From IMG/VR virus record IMGVR_UViG_3300020428_000040, positions 1 to 34,906 of that record: a stretch of DNA of 34,906 nt. The stretch is one strand, 5' to 3'. Of this stretch, positions 1 through 8,589 are shown piece after piece; within the stretch, counting starts at the first letter, position 1, and the number at the start of each line of letters is the position of its first letter. The position numbers and the translations under genes are program-made. The notes beneath the pieces are model-generated. The model had not been told where the DNA came from, did no database searches, and saw only the letters and a program-made list of their open reading frames with translations. This stretch comes from a virus.

Positions 1-92
1 GTTACATTACCTGTTACATCACCAGTAAGGTCTCCAGTGACATCTCCAGTTACGTCACCAGTGACATCTCCAGTAAGGTCTCCAGTTACACC
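1..92 (-). repeat. 12-base repeat encoding TGD[V/L] units
   Basis: Eight successive 12-base units encode GVTG-DLTG-DVTG-DVTG-DVTG-DLTG-DVTG-NVT within the fibre-like gene. The repeat reaches base 1, so its true length is unknown. The same DNA read on the plus strand gives a spurious SPVT-repeat reading frame. Confidence 0.85.
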
Positions 93-554
93 TCCGCTTG
101 CAGTCAGAGTACCACCAACGGTAGCTGCTGCTGAGACATTTACTGTAGTTGATTGTAAAAATGCGACAGTACCTACACCAGCAGAGTTAACTCTGGTTGC
201 ATCTAGGGTATCGTCCCATGTTAAAGTTCCATCAGCAGCAACCTTCAGATATCCGTCTGTGGTTATTGATGATGGGAATGTTAGTGTTAAATTCTCAGCT
301 AGACTTGCAGGAGATTTTAAACTGATGTAGTTAGATCCATTGTCAGAACCTTCAACAAGGTTGACAGAAGAACCAGCAGCAGCCTCTTCTTTTGTCCAAT
401 ATCGATGAGATCCAAAAAATTTATTATTTGATGATGTCGAATCTATTCCGACATAGAGATCGTATTTGTCCGTGGTAAAACCAGGCTCACCTGCACGGAG
501 TCCTGGTAGGTTGGCAAACAGACCTCTCTTAAACTGAATTACTGGAGCAGCCAT
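1..554 (-). CDS. Fibre-like structural protein, N-terminal part (runs off the left edge)
   Basis: The ATG is at 554 and the frame is open to base 1, giving 184 full codons with no stop. Residues 1-36 (MAAPVIQFKRGLFANLPGLR, then AGEPGFTTDKYDLYVG) have the pattern found at the N-terminus of many phage fibre and receptor-binding proteins (Mtd_N-like: short apolar start, RG-LP-L, aGEPgf-tD---lyvG). Residues 155-184 are a run of four-residue VTGD/LTGD units that continues beyond the edge, typical of a fibre shaft. It is the last gene seen in the baseplate/fibre block and is separated from the gene before it by a 50-base gap holding late-promoter-like boxes. No Shine-Dalgarno is evident. Identity as a virion fibre is inferred from motif and position; the receptor-binding end is outside the window. 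Confidence 0.75.
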   Translation of the reverse strand, partial: MAAPVIQFKRGLFANLPGLRAGEPGFTTDKYDLYVGIDSTSSNNKFFGSHRYWTKEEAAAGSSVNLVEGSDNGSNYISLKSPASLAENLTLTFPSSITTDGYLKVAADGTLTWDDTLDATRVNSAGVGTVAFLQSTTVNVSAAATVGGTLTASGGVTGDLTGDVTGDVTGDVTGDLTGDVTGNV

Positions 555-581
555 TCTTATAAGAGTAGGGTATTATTTCTT

Positions 582-594
582 CATTTATATTTAG
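582..594 (-). promoter_or_regulatory. Candidate late promoter for the fibre-like gene
   Basis: In the 50-base gap between the 122-aa gene and the fibre-like gene, the minus strand reads CTAAATATAAATG. It contains two overlapping T4-late-like boxes (CTAAATAT at 587-594 and TATAAATG at 582-589). The box lies about 28 bases before the ATG at 554. Neither is a perfect TATAAATA, so this is a motif-based guess. Confidence 0.45.
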
Positions 595-604
595 GGATTT
601 AGAC

Positions 605-973
605 CTACCATTCTCCACCATCAAGATCGATCTTATTATCTAACACGTCATCTAGGTAATCTATTGTATCATCGCTTAGTCCAGAAGGTGTTGGATCGGT
701 AGTTGATATACCAACAGCACTGTCAATTACGTCATCTGGATTTATAAATTTAAACTTACTATTTCCTGAATCATACGTCAGGACAAATTTGTTAGAGCTT
801 GTAGACAAATTGCTTGAGTCTACATCTAGTAGTTCGGTTAACTTTTGCACGTCACCAGCTCCTGAAACACCACCACCACCAACAGTAACAGAAATTCCAC
901 CATCATCTTCCACGATAACGTTAGTAACGTTGAATCCGTTACCATTTTCCGATGTGACAACGATGTCATCCAT
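605..973 (-). CDS. Small virion-associated protein, 122 aa, function unknown
   Basis: The protein is acidic, rich in Asp, Gly and Ser, with a glycine-rich segment VTVGGGGVSGAG near residues 29-40 and a charged C-terminus ending NKIDLDGGEW. I recall that ending from small hypothetical structural proteins of cyanomyoviruses. There is no signal peptide, membrane segment or catalytic motif. The gene begins one base after the stop codon of the 112-aa gene and so is probably translated from the same message. Its place between gp8-side structural genes and the fibre-like gene suggests a fibre-attachment or fibre-network role, but that is inference from position only. Confidence 0.75.
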   Translation of the reverse strand: MDDIVVTSENGNGFNVTNVIVEDDGGISVTVGGGGVSGAGDVQKLTELLDVDSSNLSTSSNKFVLTYDSGNSKFKFINPDDVIDSAVGISTTDPTPSGLSDDTIDYLDDVLDNKIDLDGGEW

Positions 974-974
974 T

Positions 975-1313
975 TCAAGTTACCGTAGAATTTACAGTTG
1001 CTTGTCCTGTTATTACTTTGGTTTTGATATTATTGTTAATATTATTCAACACAATGTCATAATTATATCTACCAGAAGTAATAATACCAGTAGAAGCATT
1101 ATCTAATGACATTGTAATCTGACCCAAAGATGGATCAGCATTGTATGTTGTAGCAAATGAAATAGCACCAGCAGCACCAGGCCACTTTTTCATTTTTGCT
1201 TCAAATGAATAGTTAGTTAAATCCAATGGGTTTCCATCAGATCTTTTCAAGTTATAAACCCTTGAAAAATCTGTTCCTTGTTCAAGTACTATGTTAATTA
1301 CTGGAACTGACAC
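975..1313 (-). CDS. Small Ig-like/BppU-N-like structural protein, 112 aa
   Basis: The pattern is GTDFSRVYNLKRSDGNPLDL, TNYSFEAKMKKW, later GRYNYDIVLNN and a C-terminal GQATVNSTVT. This matches the general scheme of small all-beta baseplate/fibre adaptor domains in phages (a 'dG-p-dLtgy' strand, then 'G-Y-YDi' and a final 'G-v-V--~VT' strand), similar in layout to BppU N-terminal domains. No catalytic residues are expected or seen. It starts 11 bases after the 64-aa gene and one base before the 122-aa gene, within the structural block. Assignment to a beta-sandwich structural protein is by pattern; the exact family is uncertain. Confidence 0.75.
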   Translation of the reverse strand: MSVPVINIVLEQGTDFSRVYNLKRSDGNPLDLTNYSFEAKMKKWPGAAGAISFATTYNADPSLGQITMSLDNASTGIITSGRYNYDIVLNNINNNIKTKVITGQATVNSTVT

Positions 1314-1324
1314 TAAACTATTTC

Positions 1325-1519
1325 CTATGTAATTTTATTTATCAGTCTCTTCAACTCATCTAGTTCTGATCTAAGGTTATCTAATTCTGCCTTTTGATCT
1401 TCTCTGTATACTTTTTGTGCCATATACTTATCATAACCTTCTTTGTCACTATTAATAATCGCCCCCGTCTCATCGTCCCTATAAAGGGACTTTGAGTCGG
1501 CAACCTTCATTTTCTTCAT
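1325..1519 (-). CDS. Small coiled-coil protein, 64 aa, function unknown
   Basis: A short charged protein. Residues 1-35 hold Lys/Asp/Tyr-rich sequence (SLYRDDETGAIINSDKEGYD). Residues 37-64 form a likely amphipathic or coiled-coil helix (EDQKAELDNLRSELDELKRL) with a leucine heptad. Its ATG overlaps the stop of the 2357-aa gene by four bases (ATGA), a classic translational-coupling arrangement that supports the start and its reality. The context is the baseplate/fibre cluster; a helix of this kind could serve oligomerisation, but no function can be assigned. Confidence 0.75.
   Translation of the reverse strand: MKKMKVADSKSLYRDDETGAIINSDKEGYDKYMAQKVYREDQKAELDNLRSELDELKRLINKIT
1336..1343 (-). 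promoter_or_regulatory. Candidate late promoter (GATAAATA)
   Basis: The minus strand reads GATAAATA, matching the T4-type late promoter form NATAAATA, 23 bases before the ATG of the 112-aa gene and inside the last codons of the 64-aa gene. It coincides with one of the few junctions in this cluster that is a gap and not an overlap. Confidence 0.4.
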
Positions 1520-4500
1520 GCTAATGCTATCGTTCTAAAGTCTATGACCTGTATTGGATCTGCCTGATTAGTAGAAATACATTCTACCTTAACTTGGAAA
1601 CCACTGAATTGTGGTAGATCATTTACACTCCACTCATACTCCGTGAATTGGTTAGTTAGTGATGGAGAAATATTGCGATCTGGTAATCCACTATTGCTCT
1701 TAGCACTAATGATCTTACCATTCACATCCATGTTATCATATCCAGGAAAGAGTGAGAATACCTTGTCTATTTCAGATCCGTCAACTCTTTGTAACCTATA
1801 GAGAACTCTGATTTCAGAATCAGCTGGTCTATATGCACCCATCAATACCTTCAGTGATGTAGCAGGGTTTTCAAGTGTAATGGTCTTAGTCACATAATTG
1901 TAATCATGTGGATCATCTACATCAAGATTAACTCGCTTATCAACTGTGTAGTCAGCAATAGGAGCATTAACTCTATGTGACTTGGTAGCAATGTAACTTT
2001 CAAATACGTTGACTACAGGTGATACATTCTCATCTTTAGTTGATAATGATACCTCTAAGGTAAATGACTTAGCACCTGGCTGGTCTTCTAACTTAGCAAG
2101 TTCATTAACTCTAGATGCCACCATCTGTGGTTTAGAGAATACAGTTTCACCATTTAGTGAAATTGCTTGATATCCATTATCATTAAAGGATCCTTCTGAT
2201 CCACTAACGCTAGTAGCAGTAGTTGTCCTTACCTGACCTGAAACCTCAGTAGCATCTGGTACACTATAATTTAAGAATGATGTTAATGAATCATACTGAA
2301 TATTTTGAGAAGCACGTACATCAGTACCACCACCTTTGTAGTTGGTATCAAATGTCTTATCTCCATCAATCTTCAGAACATAAGAATCAAGATTAATCTT
2401 GTCTACAATGTTATTTGTGACATTAGCAAATGAATGCTCAGTATTAATCTTTCTTAGTGAGATACCTGCTGCCTCATACTTCTGAATAGGAGTATCAGAA
2501 TTGTATGTTCTAGGTATAGTACCATCAATACCACGTGTAGTAATACCTGTTAAAGTATTAAGAGTAACACCAGTATATGCTAAAACTTCATCTCCAATGA
2601 TTGCAAATCCTGGATTGCTTGGTTCAACTTGTGCCCCTTCAAACCAGTTGAATCCCATAGAATTACCAATACCAATAGCATCAGTAGAACTTACTGCATA
2701 ACCAGCAGTAATTTTAGTTGGGATAGAATCACCAGATACACCTATAATTTCAACTCTATTGTTTTCAGCATGCATACCATGGTTATCATGAGATACCCTG
2801 AAGTGCTTACCATTAAACTCATCTGAGTTAACATTGATTGTTGCTGGAACTATAGATGTTAGTGTATTTGTAGCACCACTTGATTCAACAACATACTGTA
2901 ACTGATCTGAACTATTGAAGTCAACTCCTTCACAATTAGCAAGAACTAATTGGTTAGTAGCAGTAACTACTCCAACAGTTAATACAGAATTTGCACCAGT
3001 TGTTCCTAATTCAGCAGTCAGTGTATCACCAACATTGTATCCTGTACCAGAATTGGTAACACATACCTTGGTTATACCACCAGCAGAAACAGTTACTATA
3101 CCAACAGCACCAGTACCAGAACCTGTCTTAGTAATGAAGTTTACACTACCGTAAGTACCTGCTGAGTATCCAATACCAGCCTTAGTGATATTGATACCAG
3201 TATCATGTAGTCCCATAGGACCATTAACTCTTTCAACAAATCCAGTAGAAGATCTATTCTCCTGTTTGATTTGTGTACCAACAACTATATCTGGGTTGTT
3301 AGCATATGTTATAGATGAGGTTAAACCTAGAGTTATCCTCTTAGAGAAGATATCAATTGGATTTTCCTTAAGTCTATTTCTATCAGCGAACGTTCTAAGT
3401 TCTGGGTTATACAATCTGAAAGCAGCAGTTTCTGTAACGAACTTCGCTTTATGAGATGTATACTTAAGGTCTTCAAGTTGAGATGCAGTCCATGTGGAAG
3501 CATTCTGTGCCTTGAATAGAGAACCTAGAGTTGGTTGCTTGTCAATAATAACCTTCTGTAATTCAGGTAGGTTTCTTGTCTTAATATCCTCTTCACCAAC
3601 TTGAGAGATCCACAAGTTGTACTCATCAGTTGTTGTGATGACTACAAATGCATACTCACCAGAAGGGAGGTATATTGGATTAGGAAACTTAAAGTTTGTT
3701 AATACAGACGCATCATTTGATACTTCAATTGCTTCAGGTTCTAATGTTACAGAAGCATTCTTCATCATCTTCCTTGTAGGATATCCATTTTCCAATGTAA
3801 CTATCCTTAATTCCACAGGAGCAGTTGCACCCTTACTTTGGAAGTAAAGGTCAACAGATGTCATGAATATACCATTAGGTTCCTCTACTTGGAAACTCTG
3901 TGCCAATGGGTCATCATCATCCTCTATCTCAGGTTCTGGCTCTGGTGGTGGCGGTGGGGGTGGGGGATCGGGGGGTGCTGGCGGTTCTATTATTATTATA
4001 ATTGGTGGTGGAGGTGGGGGTGGTGCAGTTCTTACTATCGTAGTCTCTGTAACAAGAGTTCCTCTTGATGTAAAGTTAGCAGTAGCACTAGAAGTCTTAC
4101 GTCCAGGTATCTTATCATTCGCCTTAGTTGACACCAATACAGCAGTATTTGTACCATTCTCAAATGATGGATTATCAGGTGGTAAATGTATAGAACCTAA
4201 TAAAGCACCATTAGAATCTGAAATTAAACGTACAGCACTTATAGTTGCTTCTGCACCAGTTGTTTCACCAACTAATTGCATACCAACAGTAACAAAACCA
4301 TAGAATCTTTCGTCAGACTTTTGGTTAAGACTGTTTACATCAATGTTGAGAATAGTTGATGTATCACTATAAGATGCTGCTAATGTAGTATCACTGTAAG
4401 GAGACTTGGCAAGTGTTAATGAAGGAGCATTAAAAGGACCATCTTTATGGTTTGGTTGTGCAAGTCTAAATCTGATATCAGCAATACTATTACTATCTTG

Positions 4501-7500
4501 AGTACCGATTGCTTTACCTATAATAGTTTCTCCAATCTGGAATGCACCTTGTACAGGTGTAACTTCAAGATACTTAGGAACTACTAATGCACGTTCACCA
4601 CTTAGATCTACGTTGGAGAATGAAGCAAAGTGCTCAGTACCAGGTTTCAGTCTAGAAGCAGTAAATGAAATATTCTGAGAACGCATATCAGTAATATTAC
4701 GTTCTGTGGTTATAGTAGTATTATTGAATCCAAATCCACCATCGGATGATACAGACTCTGACCTAATGAATACATCAGATTCTGGATTCAAGGTCATTAC
4801 ACCTTTCCAGTCAAAGACAGTATATGGGTTTATATTTTCTACTCTAGAAGCAAATGGTTGTACTCTATCATCTGTCTCGCTATATGACAGCATCACATTA
4901 TTATTATCCTTAGTGATATTTGGTGATCCTAAATCTTGTGCATATCTAGGGTCAACACTAAGGTCTGGTGTACCTGTAGCACCAATTAATGATTCAGAAC
5001 CTACTAATAAGTCAACAGTATCAAAGTAACGTTGAGGAACTAATACACCACTAGCAACATCATGCTTGGGTTCAGTATCAGATAACTGCTTAGTATCAAA
5101 GTTATCAACTACAAATCCAGACTTAAACCTATCAAGTCCTGTATCAGGATCTTGAATAAGTAGTGATTCTGTCTTAGATTCTAGTAGAGATAATGATGTA
5201 TAGTATTCTAGATTCTCAATACGATCTTCCAGACCACCAATATCCTTCATGGTGTAGCGTCTGTTTGCCTTTAACTGTATTACTACATCCTTAGTTACGT
5301 CAATAACATAAGGTTTGTAAACAATGGTAGCAAGTTCAAATGAAGTGTCAATCTTCTCAGGTGCAACTGGTTTATCAGATGGTTCACCTTGGTTAACTGT
5401 GAAGGTCTTATTCTTGTTAACATAAAGTCTATCAATCCTTGGTTGATAGTAGTTGTAATCGAATAAGCAGTTCTCATCGGATACAATAACATTTGGTATC
5501 TGACCGCCAGAACTGAAATCTCTTGCTTCAAACTCAAAAGGAGACTTACTACCTGTGTAATTAGCAACTCTTGGCCTAAAGTCAAGTATGTCAGTGTTTC
5601 TACGTCCTTGGAAGGATGGTACATTAAATTCATAATTCTCTTTTCCGTAACTATTAACGGTTATAATATCACCATTATCAAGTGAGTCTATAACATAGAC
5701 ATCATAGAATATTGTAAGTCTCTTAGATGGTTCTAATTGACCACGCTTTCTAATCAATCTGGAAAAGTCATAGTAATCAGTTCTTTGTCCATTATCTAAG
5801 GTAAATGCATTTAAGATGTTTCTATCACCTAAGTTAGATTCACCAACATTACCTGTAACACCAGATTCTAAGAACTCAATGTCCTCAGTCTCTTTGAACA
5901 CATACTTGTTCTTATTAACGATGTATACTTGAGAAGTACCTGTCTTTGCTACAACAATAGCAGAAGCACCAGACTTCTTACCAACAATAATTTCACCTAC
6001 AAATATATCATCAACATTAGCATTAGGTCCATTTAAACTATTAAGAACCAATGAAGGTACTGTTGCATCACCAGGTCCTGAAGATTCAAATACACCATGA
6101 ACCTTAATAACATCAGGAACATTTAATGAAATCTCATTGTCCTGAACTCTTAAACCGTATGATGGGTTGAAATCTAAACCATCAGTAATACCTGTAGTAA
6201 TACCAGAATGATTATACTTAGACTTATTAACTACTAAAGACTGACAACGCTTAAGTGTCTTAGTTTTAGAAGATACCTTACCTTTCTGAAGAGTAACAAT
6301 AGCTTCTACACCAGTTTGACTAGCAGTCAATCCAGAAATAGTAGCACTCTTAGCATTAGCACCCATCGTAAACTGATCAGGTGTTAATGGTTCTATACTA
6401 CCATCTGAATAATGTAGAACATATCTTTCTTCATCAAATGCTGCATAAACAAAGTCACCACCTGACAAACTAGGTAGATCTAATACACCTTGGGAATTGG
6501 TAGCAAGTCCATCTTCAGTCTTCCTTACAAATATATCAGAAGATGTTAAGTCAATAGACTCGATAAACTCCCTAGGCATATCTGCATATAAGTATGCACT
6601 CTTAGATAAGTCAAACCTAGGTCCCATTACCTGTAGATTAACACCAGTCAATGCACTTGTAGGAAGAGCACCAAGACATACATTAGTAACAGACTCAACT
6701 GCTTCTACAGTAAGACTTTGACCAGTTGCACTTATTTCTTTAACTCTATTAAAGGCAATAGCATCTCCACCATCACTTTGATAAGCAATTATATCTCCAA
6801 CTTTAGCATGTGACTTCCAACCATTAACACCACTGGTAACTGTAGACTCACTGCCAGATGCAGCAGTAATAGTAAATCCTTGAGCACCAAAGTTATGCTT
6901 AACAACTAACTCAGTATCAGCAGCAAATATATCACCAGAATTATCTGATCTTACAGACTTAATAGAACTTACATCGTACTCTGTAATATCACTAATTGTA
7001 CGTCCATCATTAACACCATTAATAGTAATCTGTTCATCCTCTATGAATGATCCAGATATTTGGTGTAATGTGATATCAACAACACCACCAGCATCAGTTC
7101 TTAGATATCCTCTAGCACCTGAACTCTTACCTTCTATAACAGCAGGGGTATTAACTGTTACTGCCTGATTAAGAGTCAATTTAGTATCAGTCTGAACATC
7201 AAATAGGTATAGATCAAATACTGAAGCATTGTCAGCATATGCAGCAGCATTAGATTTAAAGTCATATATCCTTGCTCTACCAATACTATTACCAGCAGCA
7301 GTTGATTTAGTAGAACCTAACCGTTCATCACGTAAATCAATAAACTCATCTGTAGCAAGACCTATCTGAGGAGCACCAAAGCAGTTGTTAACATGAATCA
7401 TGTTACCTGCTTGAAATGGAACAGCAGCCTGTTCTATTAATCCAGTAGTTCTAGGTTTAGGTACATCAATAAATTGGTTACCTAAATTCTCTACCTCAAA

Positions 7501-8589
7501 TCCACGAACATATGCTTTACCAGGTCCAACTTGAATTTCCATCAAGTCATATGATGGATTATTACCTTGATCTGTTACCTCATCTTTATAATACACACCA
7601 AATTTCTGGTGTCTATCATTTAAAGATTCTTTAGCATATAAATCAAAGTTTCTAACATAATAATCACCAGACTCATCATAAGTCCTACGTGCTAATTCTT
7701 TAGCAAGTTCATTATAAATGGTTGTATTGATTAACTTTCTAGTCTGACCTTTACGTACTCTAAAGAGTTCAATAAAGTTCTCGTCTTGGAAATCTTGTAG
7801 GTCTTTCTTGTATAGACTTAATGATATCTTAAATCTATCAGCACCTGGACTTGTATAGTTATTATATCCAGCAGCATTATCATACAATGACTCATCATCA
7901 ACTGCTGTTACAACTTCTTCTTTAACGTAGAATCCAACCCTATAAGAAGGACTATTAGAATACTGATCTAATAAAAGAGTCTCAGAAGTTACACTAATAA
8001 AGGTTCCTCTAGCAAAGAAGACACCAGCAGTTACACTAAATGCTGATCCAGTATCAGTTGCATTAGTGGCAATACAAGTTGCAAAGTCAGAACCATTTTC
8101 AATGGTTGTAGTTCCGTATGTAAAATCTTCTAAAGTAAGTAAGTTCTCACCATCTAGGAACTGCTGTGTTCCAAAATCTTGCTCAGATGACTTTAGATAC
8201 TTAACATATATCGTTGTTTCTCCTTCTATAGACTGTGCCCTAGGTAATACCTTCTTGACTATAGCAGTAATACCAGAACTCTTACCTTTAATAGTTTTTC
8301 CTACAATATTCTCGTAATATAATTCTACTGGTACACCGAAAAATGTTTGCTCTATCTTAACAGCATGGAAATTAGGATCATATGCCACTGATCCTGGAAT
8401 TACTACACTACCTTCTTTGAAAAAATGCTTACCAAATTGTTCAACCTGATTCTGTAGAATAGATTGAAGGGTGCTTAATTCCCTTGCCTGAACTGGTACA
8501 CCAGGCTTAAAGAGAACTCGACTAAAGTTTTTATCCTTGTCAAAATCGTCAAAATATGGATTGACGTTTAGGTTGGTATTCTGTGGCAT
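1516..8589 (-). CDS. Giant virion structural protein, 2357 aa, DUF4815-type N-terminus
   Basis: The N-terminus (NPYFDDFDKDKNFSRVLFKP, then GVPVQARELSTLQSILQNQV) is the hallmark of a DUF4815 family found in large baseplate-associated proteins of cyanomyoviruses; I recall this by pattern. The middle is a series of beta-rich segments with 'GkSSGA-a-V' turns. Residues 1522-1560 are a low-complexity linker: seven Pro, five Ile, more Pro, then Glu-Pro and an Asp run. Directly after it comes DPLAQSFQVEEPNGIF, a conserved-looking start of a second domain. Residues about 1800-1870 carry two GxGY glycine turns, and near 2006 is a GDEVLAYTG..RGIDGT segment. The start overlaps the gp8 stop by one base (TGATG). 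A peripheral baseplate or fibre role (gp9/gp10/gp12 territory in T4) is likely from position, but no T4 homologue is recognised. Confidence 0.9.
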   Translation of the reverse strand: MPQNTNLNVNPYFDDFDKDKNFSRVLFKPGVPVQARELSTLQSILQNQVEQFGKHFFKEGSVVIPGSVAYDPNFHAVKIEQTFFGVPVELYYENIVGKTIKGKSSGITAIVKKVLPRAQSIEGETTIYVKYLKSSEQDFGTQQFLDGENLLTLEDFTYGTTTIENGSDFATCIATNATDTGSAFSVTAGVFFARGTFISVTSETLLLDQYSNSPSYRVGFYVKEEVVTAVDDESLYDNAAGYNNYTSPGADRFKISLSLYKKDLQDFQDENFIELFRVRKGQTRKLINTTIYNELAKELARRTYDESGDYYVRNFDLYAKESLNDRHQKFGVYYKDEVTDQGNNPSYDLMEIQVGPGKAYVRGFEVENLGNQFIDVPKPRTTGLIEQAAVPFQAGNMIHVNNCFGAPQIGLATDEFIDLRDERLGSTKSTAAGNSIGRARIYDFKSNAAAYADNASVFDLYLFDVQTDTKLTLNQAVTVNTPAVIEGKSSGARGYLRTDAGGVVDITLHQISGSFIEDEQITINGVNDGRTISDITEYDVSSIKSVRSDNSGDIFAADTELVVKHNFGAQGFTITAASGSESTVTSGVNGWKSHAKVGDIIAYQSDGGDAIAFNRVKEISATGQSLTVEAVESVTNVCLGALPTSALTGVNLQVMGPRFDLSKSAYLYADMPREFIESIDLTSSDIFVRKTEDGLATNSQGVLDLPSLSGGDFVYAAFDEERYVLHYSDGSIEPLTPDQFTMGANAKSATISGLTASQTGVEAIVTLQKGKVSSKTKTLKRCQSLVVNKSKYNHSGITTGITDGLDFNPSYGLRVQDNEISLNVPDVIKVHGVFESSGPGDATVPSLVLNSLNGPNANVDDIFVGEIIVGKKSGASAIVVAKTGTSQVYIVNKNKYVFKETEDIEFLESGVTGNVGESNLGDRNILNAFTLDNGQRTDYYDFSRLIRKRGQLEPSKRLTIFYDVYVIDSLDNGDIITVNSYGKENYEFNVPSFQGRRNTDILDFRPRVANYTGSKSPFEFEARDFSSGGQIPNVIVSDENCLFDYNYYQPRIDRLYVNKNKTFTVNQGEPSDKPVAPEKIDTSFELATIVYKPYVIDVTKDVVIQLKANRRYTMKDIGGLEDRIENLEYYTSLSLLESKTESLLIQDPDTGLDRFKSGFVVDNFDTKQLSDTEPKHDVASGVLVPQRYFDTVDLLVGSESLIGATGTPDLSVDPRYAQDLGSPNITKDNNNVMLSYSETDDRVQPFASRVENINPYTVFDWKGVMTLNPESDVFIRSESVSSDGGFGFNNTTITTERNITDMRSQNISFTASRLKPGTEHFASFSNVDLSGERALVVPKYLEVTPVQGAFQIGETIIGKAIGTQDSNSIADIRFRLAQPNHKDGPFNAPSLTLAKSPYSDTTLAASYSDTSTILNIDVNSLNQKSDERFYGFVTVGMQLVGETTGAEATISAVRLISDSNGALLGSIHLPPDNPSFENGTNTAVLVSTKANDKIPGRKTSSATANFTSRGTLVTETTIVRTAPPPPPPPIIIIIEPPAPPDPPPPPPPPEPEPEIEDDDDPLAQSFQVEEPNGIFMTSVDLYFQSKGATAPVELRIVTLENGYPTRKMMKNASVTLEPEAIEVSNDASVLTNFKFPNPIYLPSGEYAFVVITTTDEYNLWISQVGEEDIKTRNLPELQKVIIDKQPTLGSLFKAQNASTWTASQLEDLKYTSHKAKFVTETAAFRLYNPELRTFADRNRLKENPIDIFSKRITLGLTSSITYANNPDIVVGTQIKQENRSSTGFVERVNGPMGLHDTGINITKAGIGYSAGTYGSVNFITKTGSGTGAVGIVTVSAGGITKVCVTNSGTGYNVGDTLTAELGTTGANSVLTVGVVTATNQLVLANCEGVDFNSSDQLQYVVESSGATNTLTSIVPATINVNSDEFNGKHFRVSHDNHGMHAENNRVEIIGVSGDSIPTKITAGYAVSSTDAIGIGNSMGFNWFEGAQVEPSNPGFAIIGDEVLAYTGVTLNTLTGITTRGIDGTIPRTYNSDTPIQKYEAAGISLRKINTEHSFANVTNNIVDKINLDSYVLKIDGDKTFDTNYKGGGTDVRASQNIQYDSLTSFLNYSVPDATEVSGQVRTTTATSVSGSEGSFNDNGYQAISLNGETVFSKPQMVASRVNELAKLEDQPGAKSFTLEVSLSTKDENVSPVVNVFESYIATKSHRVNAPIADYTVDKRVNLDVDDPHDYNYVTKTITLENPATSLKVLMGAYRPADSEIRVLYRLQRVDGSEIDKVFSLFPGYDNMDVNGKIISAKSNSGLPDRNISPSLTNQFTEYEWSVNDLPQFSGFQVKVECISTNQADPIQVIDFRTIALA
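3907..4026 (-). repeat. Low-complexity Pro-Ile-Pro-Asp linker, GC-rich island
   Basis: This stretch encodes residues 1522-1560 of the 2357-aa protein: A-P7-I5-E-P-P-A-P-P-D-P8 followed by alternating Glu/Pro and four Asp. The plus strand is accordingly G-rich, with runs of five, five and six G within 3956-3975. It stands out from the AT-rich surroundings. It likely codes for an extended hinge between the N-terminal and C-terminal halves of the protein. Confidence 0.85.

Noticed and set aside
1-92. Possible CRISPR or DNA repeat array
   Set aside because: The 12-base periodicity follows codons of TGD[V/L] within one open frame, with no spacers.
37-330. Plus-strand frame with SPVT repeats
   Set aside because: It is the antisense of the TGD[V/L] repeat in the fibre-like gene; it has no ribosome binding site and opposes the local gene direction.
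3863-4303. Plus-strand glycine-rich frame of 146 codons
   Set aside because: The glycine run is the antisense of the polyproline linker codons in the 2357-aa gene.
5295-5633. Minus-strand 112-codon frame within the 2357-aa gene
   Set aside because: It lies wholly inside a long gene in another frame, and its Leu/Ser-rich product is typical of a frame shadow.
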